A DNA stretch of 64,000 bases from Pseudomonadota bacterium (GTDB lineage Bacteria; Pseudomonadota; Gammaproteobacteria; Steroidobacterales; Steroidobacteraceae). Positions 17,467-25,761 of the stretch are shown here, piece by piece; position 1 is the first letter of the stretch, and each line of letters begins with the position of its first letter. The translations under genes were made by a program, and so were the position numbers. Below the pieces are notes generated by a model. That model did not search any database, had not been told where the DNA came from, and worked only from the letters and a program-made list of their open reading frames with translations. Where the stretch lies: positions 1 through 64,000 of the forward strand of contig JAEYUC010000051.1 of assembly GCA_023433705.1 (NCBI GenBank). The letters run 5' to 3'.

Positions 17467-18069
17467 ATGAAACTCAAAGTTGCCAATGGAGCCGAGCTCG
17501 CCGTTTCCGAGGCGATCTTCGGCAAGGAATTCAACGAAGCGCTCGTGCACCAGGTCGTCACGGCCTATCGCAACGCCGGTCGCTCGGGCACGAAGGCCCA
17601 GCTGACCAAGGCGGAAGTGCGCGGTGGCGGCCGCAAGCCGCGTTCGCAGAAGGGCGGCGGCACCTCGCGCGCCGGCTCGATCCGTTCGCCGATCTGGGTG
17701 GGCGGTGGCCGTGCGTTCGCCGCGAAACCGCGCGATTTCGCGCAGAAGGTGAACAAGAAGATGTATCGCGGCGCGATCCAGTCGATGCTCTCCGAGCTCG
17801 TGCGCCAGGATCGCCTGGTCGTCACGCAGGACTTCACCGTCGACGCGCCGAAGACCAAGCAGGTGGCCGAAAAGCTCAAGAAGCTCAATCTCGATCACGT
17901 GCTGATCATCGTCGAGGCGATCGACGAGAAGCTGTTCCTCGCCGCGCGCAACATCGCGCACGTCGAAGTGCTGCCGGTGTCGGCGTTGAACCCGCTTTCG
18001 CTCGCCAGCTACGACAAGGTGCTCGTGACTTCGGCGGCCGTGAAACTGATCGAGGAGCGCCTGCAATGA
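17467..18069 (+). CDS. rplD: 50S ribosomal protein L4
   Basis: Large-subunit protein lining the exit tunnel; in E. coli it also represses its own operon by binding the S10 leader. FNEALVHQVVTAYRNAGRSG, AEVRGGGRKPRSQKGGGTSR and the R-x-G-x-x-R-S-P-I-W loop are typical. The ATG at 17467 matches the usual N-terminus; a TTG twelve bases earlier directly follows the rplC stop and is less likely. The stop overlaps the rplW start by ATGA. Length is 200 residues, normal for the family. Confidence 0.96.
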   Translation: MKLKVANGAELAVSEAIFGKEFNEALVHQVVTAYRNAGRSGTKAQLTKAEVRGGGRKPRSQKGGGTSRAGSIRSPIWVGGGRAFAAKPRDFAQKVNKKMYRGAIQSMLSELVRQDRLVVTQDFTVDAPKTKQVAEKLKKLNLDHVLIIVEAIDEKLFLAARNIAHVEVLPVSALNPLSLASYDKVLVTSAAVKLIEERLQ

Positions 18070-18473
18070 GTGCTGAAAAGGCCGTGAAGGCAAAAGCCGC
18101 CAAGGCGCCGAAGGCCGCGAAGGCCCCAAAGGCCAAGGTCGTCGACATCAAGGACGCGCCGAAGAAGGTCGCGAGCCAGGAAAAGCTGATCAACCTGCTG
18201 ACCGCGCCGCACATCACCGAGAAGACCTCTCTGGCGATGCAGGACACGAACACCTATTCGTTCCGCGTGCTGCGCAACTCGTCCAAGCCCGAGATCAAGG
18301 CCGCGGTCGAGCTCATGTTCGGCGTGAAGGTCGCGAAGGTGAACGTGGTGAACGAGACCGGCAAGTCGCGCCGCTTCGGCCGTCTGCAGGGTCGCACCCA
18401 GGACATCAAGAAAGCCTACGTTCGTCTCGCCCCGGGCCAGACGATCGACTACGAAGCCAAGATCAAGGCCTAA
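18066..18473 (+). CDS. rplW: 50S ribosomal protein L23 with basic N-terminal extension
   Basis: Exit-site protein of the large subunit, docking trigger factor and SRP. The core begins about residue 40 (LINLLTAPHITEKT) and ends normally. The first 35 or so residues are a Lys/Ala/Pro-rich tail (KAKAAKAPKAAKAPKAK) absent from typical 95-100 residue L23, giving 135 residues in total. Codon use is like the neighbours and the start overlaps the rplD stop (ATGA), so the extension seems genuine. It would lie near the tunnel exit. Confidence 0.95.
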   Translation: MSAEKAVKAKAAKAPKAAKAPKAKVVDIKDAPKKVASQEKLINLLTAPHITEKTSLAMQDTNTYSFRVLRNSSKPEIKAAVELMFGVKVAKVNVVNETGKSRRFGRLQGRTQDIKKAYVRLAPGQTIDYEAKIKA

Positions 18474-18484
18474 GGTAGATAGAC

Positions 18485-19321
18485 ATGCCAGTCATCAAGA
18501 TGAAACCGACTTCGCCGGGCACGCGCTTCCGCGTCAAGCTCGACAAGTCGCACCTGTGGAAGGGCGGCCCGCACGAGCCGCTGACCGCGAAGCAGAAGCG
18601 TCACTCGGGCCGCAACAACGTCGGCCGCATCACGACGCGCCACCAGGGCAGCGGTCACGCGCACAAGTACCGCATCATCGACTTCCGTCGCGACAAGGAC
18701 GGCATCAAGGGCGTGGTCGAGCGCATCGAGCACGATCCGAACCGCACCAGCCACATCGCGCTGATCAAGTACGCCGATGGCGAGCGCCGTTACATCCTCG
18801 CTACCAAGGGCATGCAGCCCGGTGACGAAGTGCGTTCGGGCGCCGATTCGCCGATCAAGTCCGGCAACGCGATGCAGCTGCGTCACATCCCGGTCGGTTC
18901 CATCGTGCACAACGTGGAACTGAAGCCCGGCAAGGGCGGCCAGATGGCGCGCAGCGCCGGCAGCTCCGTCTCCTTCACCGCGCGCGAAGGCATCTATGCG
19001 CTGCTGCGCCTGAAGTCGGGCGAGAGCCGCAAGGTGCACGTCGACTGCCGCGCCACGATCGGCGAAGTGTCGAACGACGAGCACAACCTGCGCGTGTACG
19101 GCAAGGCCGGCGCGAAGCGCTGGCTCGGCATCCGCCCGACGGTTCGCGGCCAGGCCATGAACCCGGTCGATCACCCGCACGGTGGTGGTGAAGGCAAGTC
19201 CGGCCAGGGTAATCCGCACCCGGTGAGCCCGTGGGGCCAGAACGCCAAGGGTCTCAAGACCCGTCGCAACAAGCGCACGAGCAACATGATCGTGCAGCGT
19301 CGCCAGAACCGAATTCGCTAA
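18485..19321 (+). CDS. rplB: 50S ribosomal protein L2
   Basis: One of the most conserved ribosomal proteins, near the peptidyl transferase centre and at an intersubunit bridge. Seen: KQKRHSGRNNVGRITTRHQG, GSIVHNVELKPGKGGQMARS and RGQAMNPVDHPHGGGEGK, whose histidine is functionally important in E. coli. Length 278 is close to the family norm of 273-277. The upstream spacer TAAGGTAGATAGACATG includes the previous stop, the ribosome site and the start, and is repeated identically before rplP. Confidence 0.98.
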   Translation: MPVIKMKPTSPGTRFRVKLDKSHLWKGGPHEPLTAKQKRHSGRNNVGRITTRHQGSGHAHKYRIIDFRRDKDGIKGVVERIEHDPNRTSHIALIKYADGERRYILATKGMQPGDEVRSGADSPIKSGNAMQLRHIPVGSIVHNVELKPGKGGQMARSAGSSVSFTAREGIYALLRLKSGESRKVHVDCRATIGEVSNDEHNLRVYGKAGAKRWLGIRPTVRGQAMNPVDHPHGGGEGKSGQGNPHPVSPWGQNAKGLKTRRNKRTSNMIVQRRQNRIR

Positions 19322-19333
19322 TAGGGACCCGTC

Positions 19334-19612
19334 ATGCCGCGTTCACTGAAAAAAGGTCCGTTCGTCGATCTGCACCTTCTGAAGAAGGTGGAGACGGCCG
19401 CCGCCAAGAGCGATCGCAAGCCGATCAAGACCTGGTCGCGCCGCTCGATGATCATTCCCGACATGGTTGGCCTGACCATCGCCGTCCATAACGGCAAGCA
19501 GCACATCCCGGTGCTGGTCACCGAGAACATGGTGGGTCACAAGCTGGGTGAATTCGCCCCGACGCGCACGTTCAAGGCGCACTCGGGGGACAAGAAGGTG
19601 GAGGCGGCTTAA
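19334..19612 (+). CDS. rpsS: 30S ribosomal protein S19
   Basis: Small-subunit head protein forming a complex with S13. MPRSLKKGPFVD, WSRRSMIIPDMVGLTIAVHN and the C-terminal GHKLGEFAPTRTFKAH are characteristic. At 92 residues it is of normal length. It lies between rplB and rplV with short spacers (12 and 15 bases). Confidence 0.98.
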   Translation: MPRSLKKGPFVDLHLLKKVETAAAKSDRKPIKTWSRRSMIIPDMVGLTIAVHNGKQHIPVLVTENMVGHKLGEFAPTRTFKAHSGDKKVEAA

Positions 19613-19627
19613 TCGCCGACTAGATAG

Positions 19628-19972
19628 ATGGAAGCAACCGCAAAACTCCGCTACGCCCGCATCTCGCCGCAGAAGTGCCGACTCGTCGTCGACACCGTGC
19701 GCGGCGCGCCGGTCTCGAAGGCGCTCAACACGCTCAAGTTCATGCCCAAGAAGGGCGCGGACCTCGTGCACAAGGTGCTCTGGTCGGCCGTCGAGAACGC
19801 GCAGAACAACCAGGGCGCGGACGTGGACGACCTCAAGGTCACGCGCATCATGGTCGACGCCGCGCCGGTCCTCAAGCGCTTCGGGTCGAAGGCCAAGGGC
19901 CGCGGCACGCGCATCGTCAAGCGCAACAGTCACATCACTGTCGTCGTTGGCGACGGCAAGAAGGACGAGTAA
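19628..19972 (+). CDS. rplV: 50S ribosomal protein L22
   Basis: Exit-tunnel protein of the large subunit; its beta-hairpin lines the constriction and is a site of macrolide resistance in other bacteria. Seen: AKLRYARISPQKCRLVVDTV at the N-terminus and the hairpin region RFGSKAKGRGTRIVKRNSHI. Length 114 is normal. Weak ribosome site (ACTAGATAGATG); the start is fixed by family alignment. Confidence 0.97.
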   Translation: MEATAKLRYARISPQKCRLVVDTVRGAPVSKALNTLKFMPKKGADLVHKVLWSAVENAQNNQGADVDDLKVTRIMVDAAPVLKRFGSKAKGRGTRIVKRNSHITVVVGDGKKDE

Positions 19973-19975
19973 GTC

Positions 19976-20716
19976 ATGGGTCAAAAGGTCAATCCGGTTG
20001 GCATTCGCCTCGGCATCACCCGCGACTGGGTGTCCAAGTGGTATGCCGGCAAGAAGCAGTTCCCGGCCCACGTGCACACGGATTTCCGCGTGCGTGAGTT
20101 CCTGAAGGCGAAGCTCGCCGACGCCTCGGTCAGCCGCGTGCAGATCGAGCGCGCCGCCAAGCGCGTCAACATCACGATCCAGACCGCGCGTCCGGGCATC
20201 GTGATCGGCAAGAAGGGCGAGGACATCGAGAAGCTGCGCGCCGAGACGGCGAAGATGCTGAAGTTGCCGCCGCAGGACGTGCGCCTCAACATCGCCGAGA
20301 TCCGCAAGCCGGAGCTCGATGCGCAGCTCGTCGCCGACGGCATCGCGCAGCAGATCGAGAAGCGCGTGATGTTCCGCCGCGCCATGAAGCGCGCCGTGAT
20401 GAGCACGATGCGTTCGGGCGCCCTGGGCGTGAAGGTGCGCCTGTCGGGCCGCCTGAACGGCTCGGAAATCGCGCGTACGGAATGGGCCCGCGAAGGACGC
20501 GTGCCGCTGCACACGTTCCGCGCCGACATCGACTACGGCCTGGGTGAAGCCAAGACCACCTACGGCGTGATCGGCGTCAAGGTGTGGATCTTCAAGGGCG
20601 AAGTGTTCGACAAGAACGAGATCGCCGAACTGTCCGCCGAGCAGGAAGCCGCGCAGGCCGCGCAGGGCGCCGCCGCGAACGCGGCCGCCGCCGCCGCGGG
20701 CAACACGCCGGCCTAA
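19976..20716 (+). CDS. rpsC: 30S ribosomal protein S3
   Basis: Head protein of the small subunit with mRNA-unwinding activity at the entry tunnel. The KH domain shows GIVIGKKGEDIEKLR, and the C-terminal domain includes RRAMKRAVMSTMRSGALGVK. After about residue 217 a run rich in Ala and Gln (EQEAAQAAQGAAANAAAAAA) extends the C-terminus, giving 246 residues; tails of this type vary between species. It starts three bases after rplV. Confidence 0.97.
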   Translation: MGQKVNPVGIRLGITRDWVSKWYAGKKQFPAHVHTDFRVREFLKAKLADASVSRVQIERAAKRVNITIQTARPGIVIGKKGEDIEKLRAETAKMLKLPPQDVRLNIAEIRKPELDAQLVADGIAQQIEKRVMFRRAMKRAVMSTMRSGALGVKVRLSGRLNGSEIARTEWAREGRVPLHTFRADIDYGLGEAKTTYGVIGVKVWIFKGEVFDKNEIAELSAEQEAAQAAQGAAANAAAAAAGNTPA

Positions 20717-20727
20717 GGTAGATAGAC

Positions 20728-21141
20728 ATGCAACAGCCCAAGCGCACCAAATATCGCAAGCAGTTCAAGGGAAGGAACGCGGGTCTCGCCCATCGCGGCA
20801 GCTCGGTTTCCTTCGGCGAATACGGCCTGAAGGCCACGAGCCGCGCGCGCATGACCGCGCGCGAGATCGAAGCGGCGCGCCGCGCCATGACCCGCCACGT
20901 CAAGCGCGGCGGTCAGGTGTGGAACCGCGTGTTCCCGGACGTGCCGGTATCCAAGAAGCCCCTCGAAGTCCGCATGGGTGCGGGCAAGGGCAACGTCGAG
21001 TACTGGGTCGCGAAGATCCTGCCCGGCAAGGTTTTGTTCGAGATCGAAGGTGTGGATGAGGCCACGGCGCGCGAAGCGTTCCGCCTGGCCAGCGCCAAGC
21101 TCTCGGTGTCCACCATGTTCGTGAAACGGCAGGTGCGTTGA
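20728..21141 (+). CDS. rplP: 50S ribosomal protein L16
   Basis: Organises the A-site tRNA contact on the large subunit. MQQPKRTKYRKQFKGRN, the segment TAREIEAARRAMTRHVKRGG and the MGAGKGNVEYWVAKILPGK loop are diagnostic; length 137 is normal. The arginine hydroxylated by YcfD in E. coli lies in this last region. The start module TAAGGTAGATAGACATG is identical to that of rplB. Confidence 0.98.
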   Translation: MQQPKRTKYRKQFKGRNAGLAHRGSSVSFGEYGLKATSRARMTAREIEAARRAMTRHVKRGGQVWNRVFPDVPVSKKPLEVRMGAGKGNVEYWVAKILPGKVLFEIEGVDEATAREAFRLASAKLSVSTMFVKRQVR

Positions 21142-21344
21142 TGAGTGCCAAAGAATTGCGCGCCAAGGATTCCGCCGCGCTGCAGAGCGAGCTGATCAAG
21201 CTGCGCCGTGAGCAGTTCAGCCTGCGCATGCAGGCGGCGAGCGGCCAGGGCGTGAAGTCCTCGGACTTCGGCAAGGTCAAGAAGAGCATTGCGCGTGTGA
21301 AGACCGTGATGAACGAGAAGGCGCGCGCAGGAGCCAAGAAATGA
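21141..21344 (+). CDS. rpmC: 50S ribosomal protein L29
   Basis: Short helical protein of 67 residues at the tunnel exit, next to L23. The motif ELIKLRREQFSLRMQAASGQ is typical. The ATG at 21141 shares its A with the rplP stop (TGATG); a TTG three bases earlier is less likely. The stop overlaps rpsQ by ATGA. Confidence 0.96.
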   Translation: MSAKELRAKDSAALQSELIKLRREQFSLRMQAASGQGVKSSDFGKVKKSIARVKTVMNEKARAGAKK

Positions 21345-21610
21345 ACGAAGAAGTTAAAAAGCCGGCGCGTGCCCTGACGGGCAAGGTCGTCTCGAACAAG
21401 ATGGACAAGACCATCGCGGTCGAGATCGAGCGTCTGATCAAGCACGAGCGTTACGGCAAGTACATCCGCCGCACGACGAAGCTGCTGGCGCACGACGAGA
21501 ACAAGGAAGCCCGCGAGGGTGACACCGTCTCGATCGCGCCCTGCCGCCCCTTGTCGCGCCGCAAGTCCTACAAGCTGGTCTCCGTGCTGGAGAAGGCTGG
21601 CGCGCAATGA
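21341..21610 (+). CDS. rpsQ: 30S ribosomal protein S17
   Basis: Primary 16S rRNA-binding protein with an OB fold. LTGKVVSNKMDKTIAVEIER and EGDTVSIAPCRPLSRRKSYK are characteristic. Length 89 is normal. Overlaps of four bases with both rpmC and rplN show translational coupling. Confidence 0.97.
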   Translation: MNEEVKKPARALTGKVVSNKMDKTIAVEIERLIKHERYGKYIRRTTKLLAHDENKEAREGDTVSIAPCRPLSRRKSYKLVSVLEKAGAQ

Positions 21611-21975
21611 TTCAGCTGCAGACCATCCTCAATGCCGCGGACAACAGCGGCGCCCGCACGCTGATGTGCATCAAGGTGCTCGGCGGTACGCGCCGGCGCT
21701 ACGCGCAGGTCGGCGACGTGATCAAGGTTTCGATCAAGGACGCGATCCCGCGCGGCAAGGTCAAGAAGGGCGAGGTGTACGACGCGGTGGTGGTGCGCAC
21801 CAAGCGTGGCGTGCGTCGCGCCGACGGTTCGCTGCTGCGTTTCGATACGAACGCCGCGGTGCTCCTGACGAACAAGCTCGAGCCGGTTGGCACTCGTATC
21901 TTCGGACCCGTTACGCGCGAGCTGCGTACGGAGCAGTTCATGAAGATCGTGTCGCTCGCTCCCGAGGTGCTGTGA
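21607..21975 (+). CDS. rplN: 50S ribosomal protein L14
   Basis: Forms an intersubunit bridge with 16S rRNA and is the docking site for the silencing factor RsfS in E. coli. MIQLQTILNAADNSGARTLM and DAVVVRTKRGVRRADGSLLR are diagnostic. Length 122 is exactly the usual value. It overlaps the rpsQ stop and is one base from rplX. Confidence 0.98.
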   Translation: MIQLQTILNAADNSGARTLMCIKVLGGTRRRYAQVGDVIKVSIKDAIPRGKVKKGEVYDAVVVRTKRGVRRADGSLLRFDTNAAVLLTNKLEPVGTRIFGPVTRELRTEQFMKIVSLAPEVL

Positions 21976-21976
21976 C

Positions 21977-22297
21977 ATGAACAAGATTCGCAAGGGCGAC
22001 ACGGTCGTCGTGTTGTCGGGCAAGGACAAGGGCCGACAGGGCACCGTGCTTGCCATCGACGGCGAGAAGATCACCGTCGAGAACATCAACAAGGCGAAGA
22101 AGCATCAGAAGCCGCGCCAGAGCCAGGCGGGTCCGCTTCCGGGCGGAATCGTCGACAAGGCGATGCCGCTGCACATCTCGAAGGTTGCGATCTGGAACGC
22201 GGGCGCCAAGAAGGCGGACCGGGTCGGGATCAAGCAGCTCAAGGATGGCAAGCGCGTGCGCTTCTTCAAGTCCAACGGCGAAGTGATCGACGCCTGA
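21977..22297 (+). CDS. rplX: 50S ribosomal protein L24
   Basis: Assembly-initiating large-subunit protein. The KOW motif is visible in IRKGDTVVVLSGKDKGRQGT, and QSQAGPLPGGIVDKAMPLHI is typical. Length 106 is normal. It starts one base after the rplN stop. Confidence 0.97.
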   Translation: MNKIRKGDTVVVLSGKDKGRQGTVLAIDGEKITVENINKAKKHQKPRQSQAGPLPGGIVDKAMPLHISKVAIWNAGAKKADRVGIKQLKDGKRVRFFKSNGEVIDA

Positions 22298-22329
22298 GCG
22301 TCGATATCAGCGCAAGGAAATACCAAGCA

Positions 22330-22869
22330 ATGGCCAGGTTAAGAGAGTTCTACCAGAAGACGGTCGTTCCGAAGCTCAAGCAGGACTTGGGTCTGAAGAA
22401 CGTCATGGAGATCCCGCGCATCACCAAGATCACGGTGAACATGGGCGTCGGCGAAGCCGTGGCGGACCGCAAGGTGATGGACGCGGCGGTGGCCGATCTC
22501 ACCAAGATCACGGGCCAGAAGCCCAAACTGTGCATGTCGAAGAAGTCGATCGCGTCGTTCAAGGTTCGCGAGAACCTGGCGATCGGCACGATGGTGACGT
22601 TGCGCGGCGAACGCATGTGGGAGTTCTTCGATCGTCTCGTCACGATCGCGATTCCCCGTATCCGTGACTTCCGCGGCATCAACCCGCGATCGTTCGACGG
22701 CCGCGGCAACTTCAGCCTTGGCATCAAGGAACAGATCATTTTCCCGGAAATCCAGTACGACCAGATCGACCAGCTCCGGGGAATGGACATCACGATTACC
22801 ACGACGGCGAAGGACAACAAGCAGGGAAAGGCCCTGCTTGACGCCTTCAATTTCCCGTTCCGCAAGTAA
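22330..22869 (+). CDS. rplE: 50S ribosomal protein L5
   Basis: Binds 5S rRNA and contacts S13 at the central bridge. ARLREFYQKTVVPKLKQDLG, VMEIPRITKITVNMGVGEAV and FSLGIKEQIIFPEIQYDQID are diagnostic. Length 179 is the usual value. AAGGAAATACCAAGC precedes the start. Confidence 0.98.
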   Translation: MARLREFYQKTVVPKLKQDLGLKNVMEIPRITKITVNMGVGEAVADRKVMDAAVADLTKITGQKPKLCMSKKSIASFKVRENLAIGTMVTLRGERMWEFFDRLVTIAIPRIRDFRGINPRSFDGRGNFSLGIKEQIIFPEIQYDQIDQLRGMDITITTTAKDNKQGKALLDAFNFPFRK

Positions 22870-22882
22870 GGAACCACAGGGT

Positions 22883-23188
22883 ATGGCCAAGACAAACATG
22901 GTCGAGCGCGAGAAGCGTCGCGCCAAGATCGTGAAGAAGTACGCGGCGAAGCGCGCAGCTCTCAAGGAGCTCATTCGCAGCCCCAAGACCTCTCCGGAGG
23001 CTCGTGCCGACGCGCAGGTGAAGCTGCAGAAGCTGCCGCGCGACGCGAGCCCGAGCCGCGGTCGCAACCGTTGCGCGATTACGGGCCGCTCACGCGGTGT
23101 GTATCGCCGCTTCGGCCTGGCACGCGTGAAGATCCGTGAAGCGGTTGCGCGCGGCGAGCTGCCGGGCGTTTCCAAGGCGAGCTGGTAA
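22883..23188 (+). CDS. rpsN: 30S ribosomal protein S14 (zinc-free form)
   Basis: Small-subunit head protein of 101 residues beginning MAKTNMVEREKRRAKIVKKY. The C-terminal RNRCAITGRSRGVYRRFGLA is typical. It has a single cysteine rather than the CxxC pairs of the zinc-binding form, so it is the long C-minus type usual in gammaproteobacteria. The ATG at 22883 follows the rplE stop by 13 bases; a much longer in-frame stretch upstream is only a shadow of rplE. Confidence 0.97.
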   Translation: MAKTNMVEREKRRAKIVKKYAAKRAALKELIRSPKTSPEARADAQVKLQKLPRDASPSRGRNRCAITGRSRGVYRRFGLARVKIREAVARGELPGVSKASW

Positions 23189-23200
23189 GGAGCGCATGGC

Positions 23201-23596
23201 ATGAGCATGACTGATCCCATTGCCGATCTCCTGACCCGCATCCGCAACGCGCAGCTCGCGCGCAAGACGGAAGTGTCCGTGTCGTCCTCGAAGCTGAAGA
23301 CGGCGCTGGTCAAGGTCCTGAAGGACGAAGGCTACGTCGCCGGGTTCAACCTGGTGAAGGACGGAGCCAAAGAGACGCTCAACATCGAGCTGAAGTACTA
23401 CGAAGGCCGCCCCGTGATCGACCGCCTCGAGCGTGTCTCGCGTCCCGGCCTGCGTATCTACCGCGGCAAGACCGAGCTGCCGAAGATCCAGGGCGGTCTC
23501 GGCACCGCGATCGTCAGCACGCCGAAGGGCGTGATGACCGACAAACAGGCGCGGGCCATCGGGCAGGGCGGCGAAGTGCTCTGCATCGTGGCCTAA
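23201..23596 (+). CDS. rpsH: 30S ribosomal protein S8
   Basis: Central-domain 16S rRNA-binding protein and, in E. coli, translational repressor of the spc operon. MSMTDPIADLLTRIRNAQ at the N-terminus and KGVMTDKQARAIGQGGEVLC at the C-terminus are diagnostic. AAGGAG lies eight bases before the ATG at 23201, favouring it over a second ATG at 23207. Length 131 is normal. Confidence 0.98.
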   Translation: MSMTDPIADLLTRIRNAQLARKTEVSVSSSKLKTALVKVLKDEGYVAGFNLVKDGAKETLNIELKYYEGRPVIDRLERVSRPGLRIYRGKTELPKIQGGLGTAIVSTPKGVMTDKQARAIGQGGEVLCIVA

Positions 23597-23610
23597 CTAG
23601 GAAAGAGACT

Positions 23611-24138
23611 ATGAGCCGAGTAGCAAAACGACCGGTCGACCTTCCGCAGGGCGTCACGGCCACGCTGGCCGCGAACCTGATCAAGGTCAAGGGCGCCAAG
23701 GGCGAGCTGTCGCTGTCCGTGGCCGACGGCGTGACCGTGGAACAGCAGGACAAGAAGCTGCAGGTGAAATTCGCCAATGCCGGCGCCCGCGTGTCCGCGG
23801 GTGCGACGCGCGCGCACCTGGCCAACATGGTGACGGGCGTGTCGAAGGGCTACGAGAAGAAGCTCGAGCTCGTCGGCGTCGGTTACCGCGCCGCGGTGCA
23901 GGGCAAGACGCTGAACCTCACGCTGGGTTTCTCGCACGCGGTGAACTTCCCGATCCCGGAAGGCATCTCGATGGAGACGCCCAGCCAGACCGAAATCATC
24001 ATCAAGGGCATCGACCGTCAGAAGCTCGGACAGGTGTGCGCCAAGATCCGCGCCATCCGCCCGCCTGAGCCGTACAAGGGCAAAGGTGTGCGTTTCGCCG
24101 GCGAACAGATCGTCCTCAAGGAGGGCAAGAAGAAGTAA
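23611..24138 (+). CDS. rplF: 50S ribosomal protein L6
   Basis: Large-subunit protein near the factor-binding site. MSRVAKRPVDLPQGVTATLA, GYEKKLELVGVGYRA and the C-terminal PPEPYKGKGVRFAGE are characteristic. Length 175 is normal. It lies 14 bases after rpsH. Confidence 0.98.
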   Translation: MSRVAKRPVDLPQGVTATLAANLIKVKGAKGELSLSVADGVTVEQQDKKLQVKFANAGARVSAGATRAHLANMVTGVSKGYEKKLELVGVGYRAAVQGKTLNLTLGFSHAVNFPIPEGISMETPSQTEIIIKGIDRQKLGQVCAKIRAIRPPEPYKGKGVRFAGEQIVLKEGKKK

Positions 24139-24153
24139 TTCTTCGGCACTCAT

Positions 24154-24513
24154 ATGCAGATCACCAAGAAAGAGCGGCGCCAGCGCCGCGCAGCCAAGAC
24201 CCGCATCAAGATCCGCGAGCTGGGCGTTGCCCGTCTCACGATCCATCGCACGCCGCAGCACATGTATGCGCAGGTGTTCGATGCCTCGGGCGCCAAGGTG
24301 CTCGCCTCCGCCTCCACGGTGCAGGAAAAGGTCGCCAAGGGCCTGAAGGGCACCGGCAACGTCGAGGCGGCGAAGGCCGTCGGCACGGCTATTGCCGAGG
24401 CCGCCAAGGCCGCCGGCGTCACCAAGGTCGCGTTCGATCGCGCGGGTTTCATGTATCACGGTCGCGTCAAGGCGCTGGCCGACGCCGCGCGCGAAGCCGG
24501 CCTGGAATTCTGA
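24154..24513 (+). CDS. rplR: 50S ribosomal protein L18
   Basis: 5S rRNA-binding protein of the central protuberance. RRAAKTRIKIRELGVARLTI, HRTPQHMYAQVFD and the C-terminal FDRAGFMYHGRVKALADAAR are diagnostic. Length 119 is usual. Confidence 0.98.
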   Translation: MQITKKERRQRRAAKTRIKIRELGVARLTIHRTPQHMYAQVFDASGAKVLASASTVQEKVAKGLKGTGNVEAAKAVGTAIAEAAKAAGVTKVAFDRAGFMYHGRVKALADAAREAGLEF

Positions 24514-24523
24514 GGACTAACTA

Positions 24524-25033
24524 ATGGCACGACCCGACATGAAGAACCAGGCGCAGGACGAGTTCCTGGAGAAACTGGTTGCCGTCAATCGCACCGCCAA
24601 GGTGGTCAAGGGTGGCCGCCAGTTCGGCTTCACCGCGTTGACCGTCGTCGGCGACGGCGCCGGCCGCGTGGGCTTCGGATTCGGCAAGGCGCGTGAAGTG
24701 CCGGTCGCGATCTCGAAGGCCATGGCGCAGGCGCGCAAGAACATGGTGAACGTCGCGCTGCGCAACGACACGTTGCACTTCGCGATGCACGGCGAACACG
24801 GCGCGACCAAGGTCTACATGCAGCCGGCCTCCGACGGTACCGGCGTCATCGCGGGTGGCGGCATGCGCGCGGTGCTCGAGTGCGCCGGCGTGCGCAACGT
24901 GCTCGCGAAGAGCTACGGCTCGCGCAACCCGATCAACGTCGTGCGCGCCACCGTGAAGGCGCTCGCGAACGCCAAGTCGCCCGAGGACATCGCGGCGAAG
25001 CGTGGAAAAACAGTCGAGGAGATCCTGGGTTAA
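24524..25033 (+). CDS. rpsE: 30S ribosomal protein S5
   Basis: Small-subunit accuracy protein at the mRNA entry. The double-stranded RNA-binding-like region shows EKLVAVNRTAKVVKGGRQFG and VGFGFGKAREVPVAISKAM, followed by GGGMRAVLECAGVRNVLAKS. Length 169 is normal. It starts 10 bases after rplR. Confidence 0.98.
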   Translation: MARPDMKNQAQDEFLEKLVAVNRTAKVVKGGRQFGFTALTVVGDGAGRVGFGFGKAREVPVAISKAMAQARKNMVNVALRNDTLHFAMHGEHGATKVYMQPASDGTGVIAGGGMRAVLECAGVRNVLAKSYGSRNPINVVRATVKALANAKSPEDIAAKRGKTVEEILG

Positions 25034-25060
25034 TCCCGGATCCGACGAAGGACGACGGAC

Positions 25061-25243
25061 ATGGCAGCCAAGAACATCAAGGTCACGCTCGCGAAGAGCC
25101 TGGCCGGCCAGTTGAAGAACATCCAGGCATCGGTGCGTGGCCTCGGCCTGCGCCGCCGCCACCAGACGGTGGAAGTCGCAGACACTCCGGAGAACCGCGG
25201 AATGATCTACACGGCGAAGCACCTGCTGACGGTCCAGGAGTAA
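25061..25243 (+). CDS. rpmD: 50S ribosomal protein L30
   Basis: Small (60 aa) large-subunit protein with the typical IKVTLAKSLAGQLKNIQASV and LGLRRRHQTVEVADTPENRG. It lies between rpsE and rplO, as in the E. coli spc operon. Confidence 0.96.
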   Translation: MAAKNIKVTLAKSLAGQLKNIQASVRGLGLRRRHQTVEVADTPENRGMIYTAKHLLTVQE

Positions 25244-25247
25244 CGAA

Positions 25248-25724
25248 ATGACGATGCGTCTGAACGACATGAAACCCGCCCACGGCGCCCGCAAGGTCCG
25301 CCTGCGCGTGGGGCGCGGCGCTTCCGCCGGCCAGGGCAAGACCTGCGGCCGTGGCGTGAAGGGTCAGCGCGCGCGTAAGGGTGGCTACCACAAGGTCGGT
25401 TTCGAAGGCGGCCAGATGCCGCTGCAGCGCCGCCTGCCCAAGGTCGGCTTCCGCTCGAAGCTCGAGAATCCCGAGGTGCGCCTGGACGAACTCGCCAAGA
25501 TCGAAGGCTCGGTGATCGACCTGGATGCCTTGAAGAAGGCGAACATCATCCCGACTTTCGCGGTCCGCGCCAAAGTCGTGCTGTCCGGCGAAATCAAGAA
25601 GGCCGTTTCCCTCAAGGGCATTGGCGCCACGAAGGGTGCGCGCGAAGCCATCGAGAAGGCGGGCGGTTCCGTCGAGGCCCTGCCCGCGAAGCCGGCTCCG
25701 GCCAAGCTCACGGCCAAGAAGTAA
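25248..25724 (+). CDS. rplO: 50S ribosomal protein L15
   Basis: Late-assembly large-subunit protein. The glycine-rich N-terminal arm (GRGASAGQGKTCGRGVKGQR, KGGYHKVGFEGGQMPLQRRL) is diagnostic. The ATG at 25248 is given; an ATG at 25254 (MRLNDMKP) matches many homologues equally well and would shorten it by two residues. The C-terminus is slightly extended (KPAPAKLTAKK), giving 158 residues. Confidence 0.97.
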   Translation: MTMRLNDMKPAHGARKVRLRVGRGASAGQGKTCGRGVKGQRARKGGYHKVGFEGGQMPLQRRLPKVGFRSKLENPEVRLDELAKIEGSVIDLDALKKANIIPTFAVRAKVVLSGEIKKAVSLKGIGATKGAREAIEKAGGSVEALPAKPAPAKLTAKK

Positions 25725-25761
25725 GGTCCAGGCCCAGGCAACCAGTTAACCCAGGACGACA

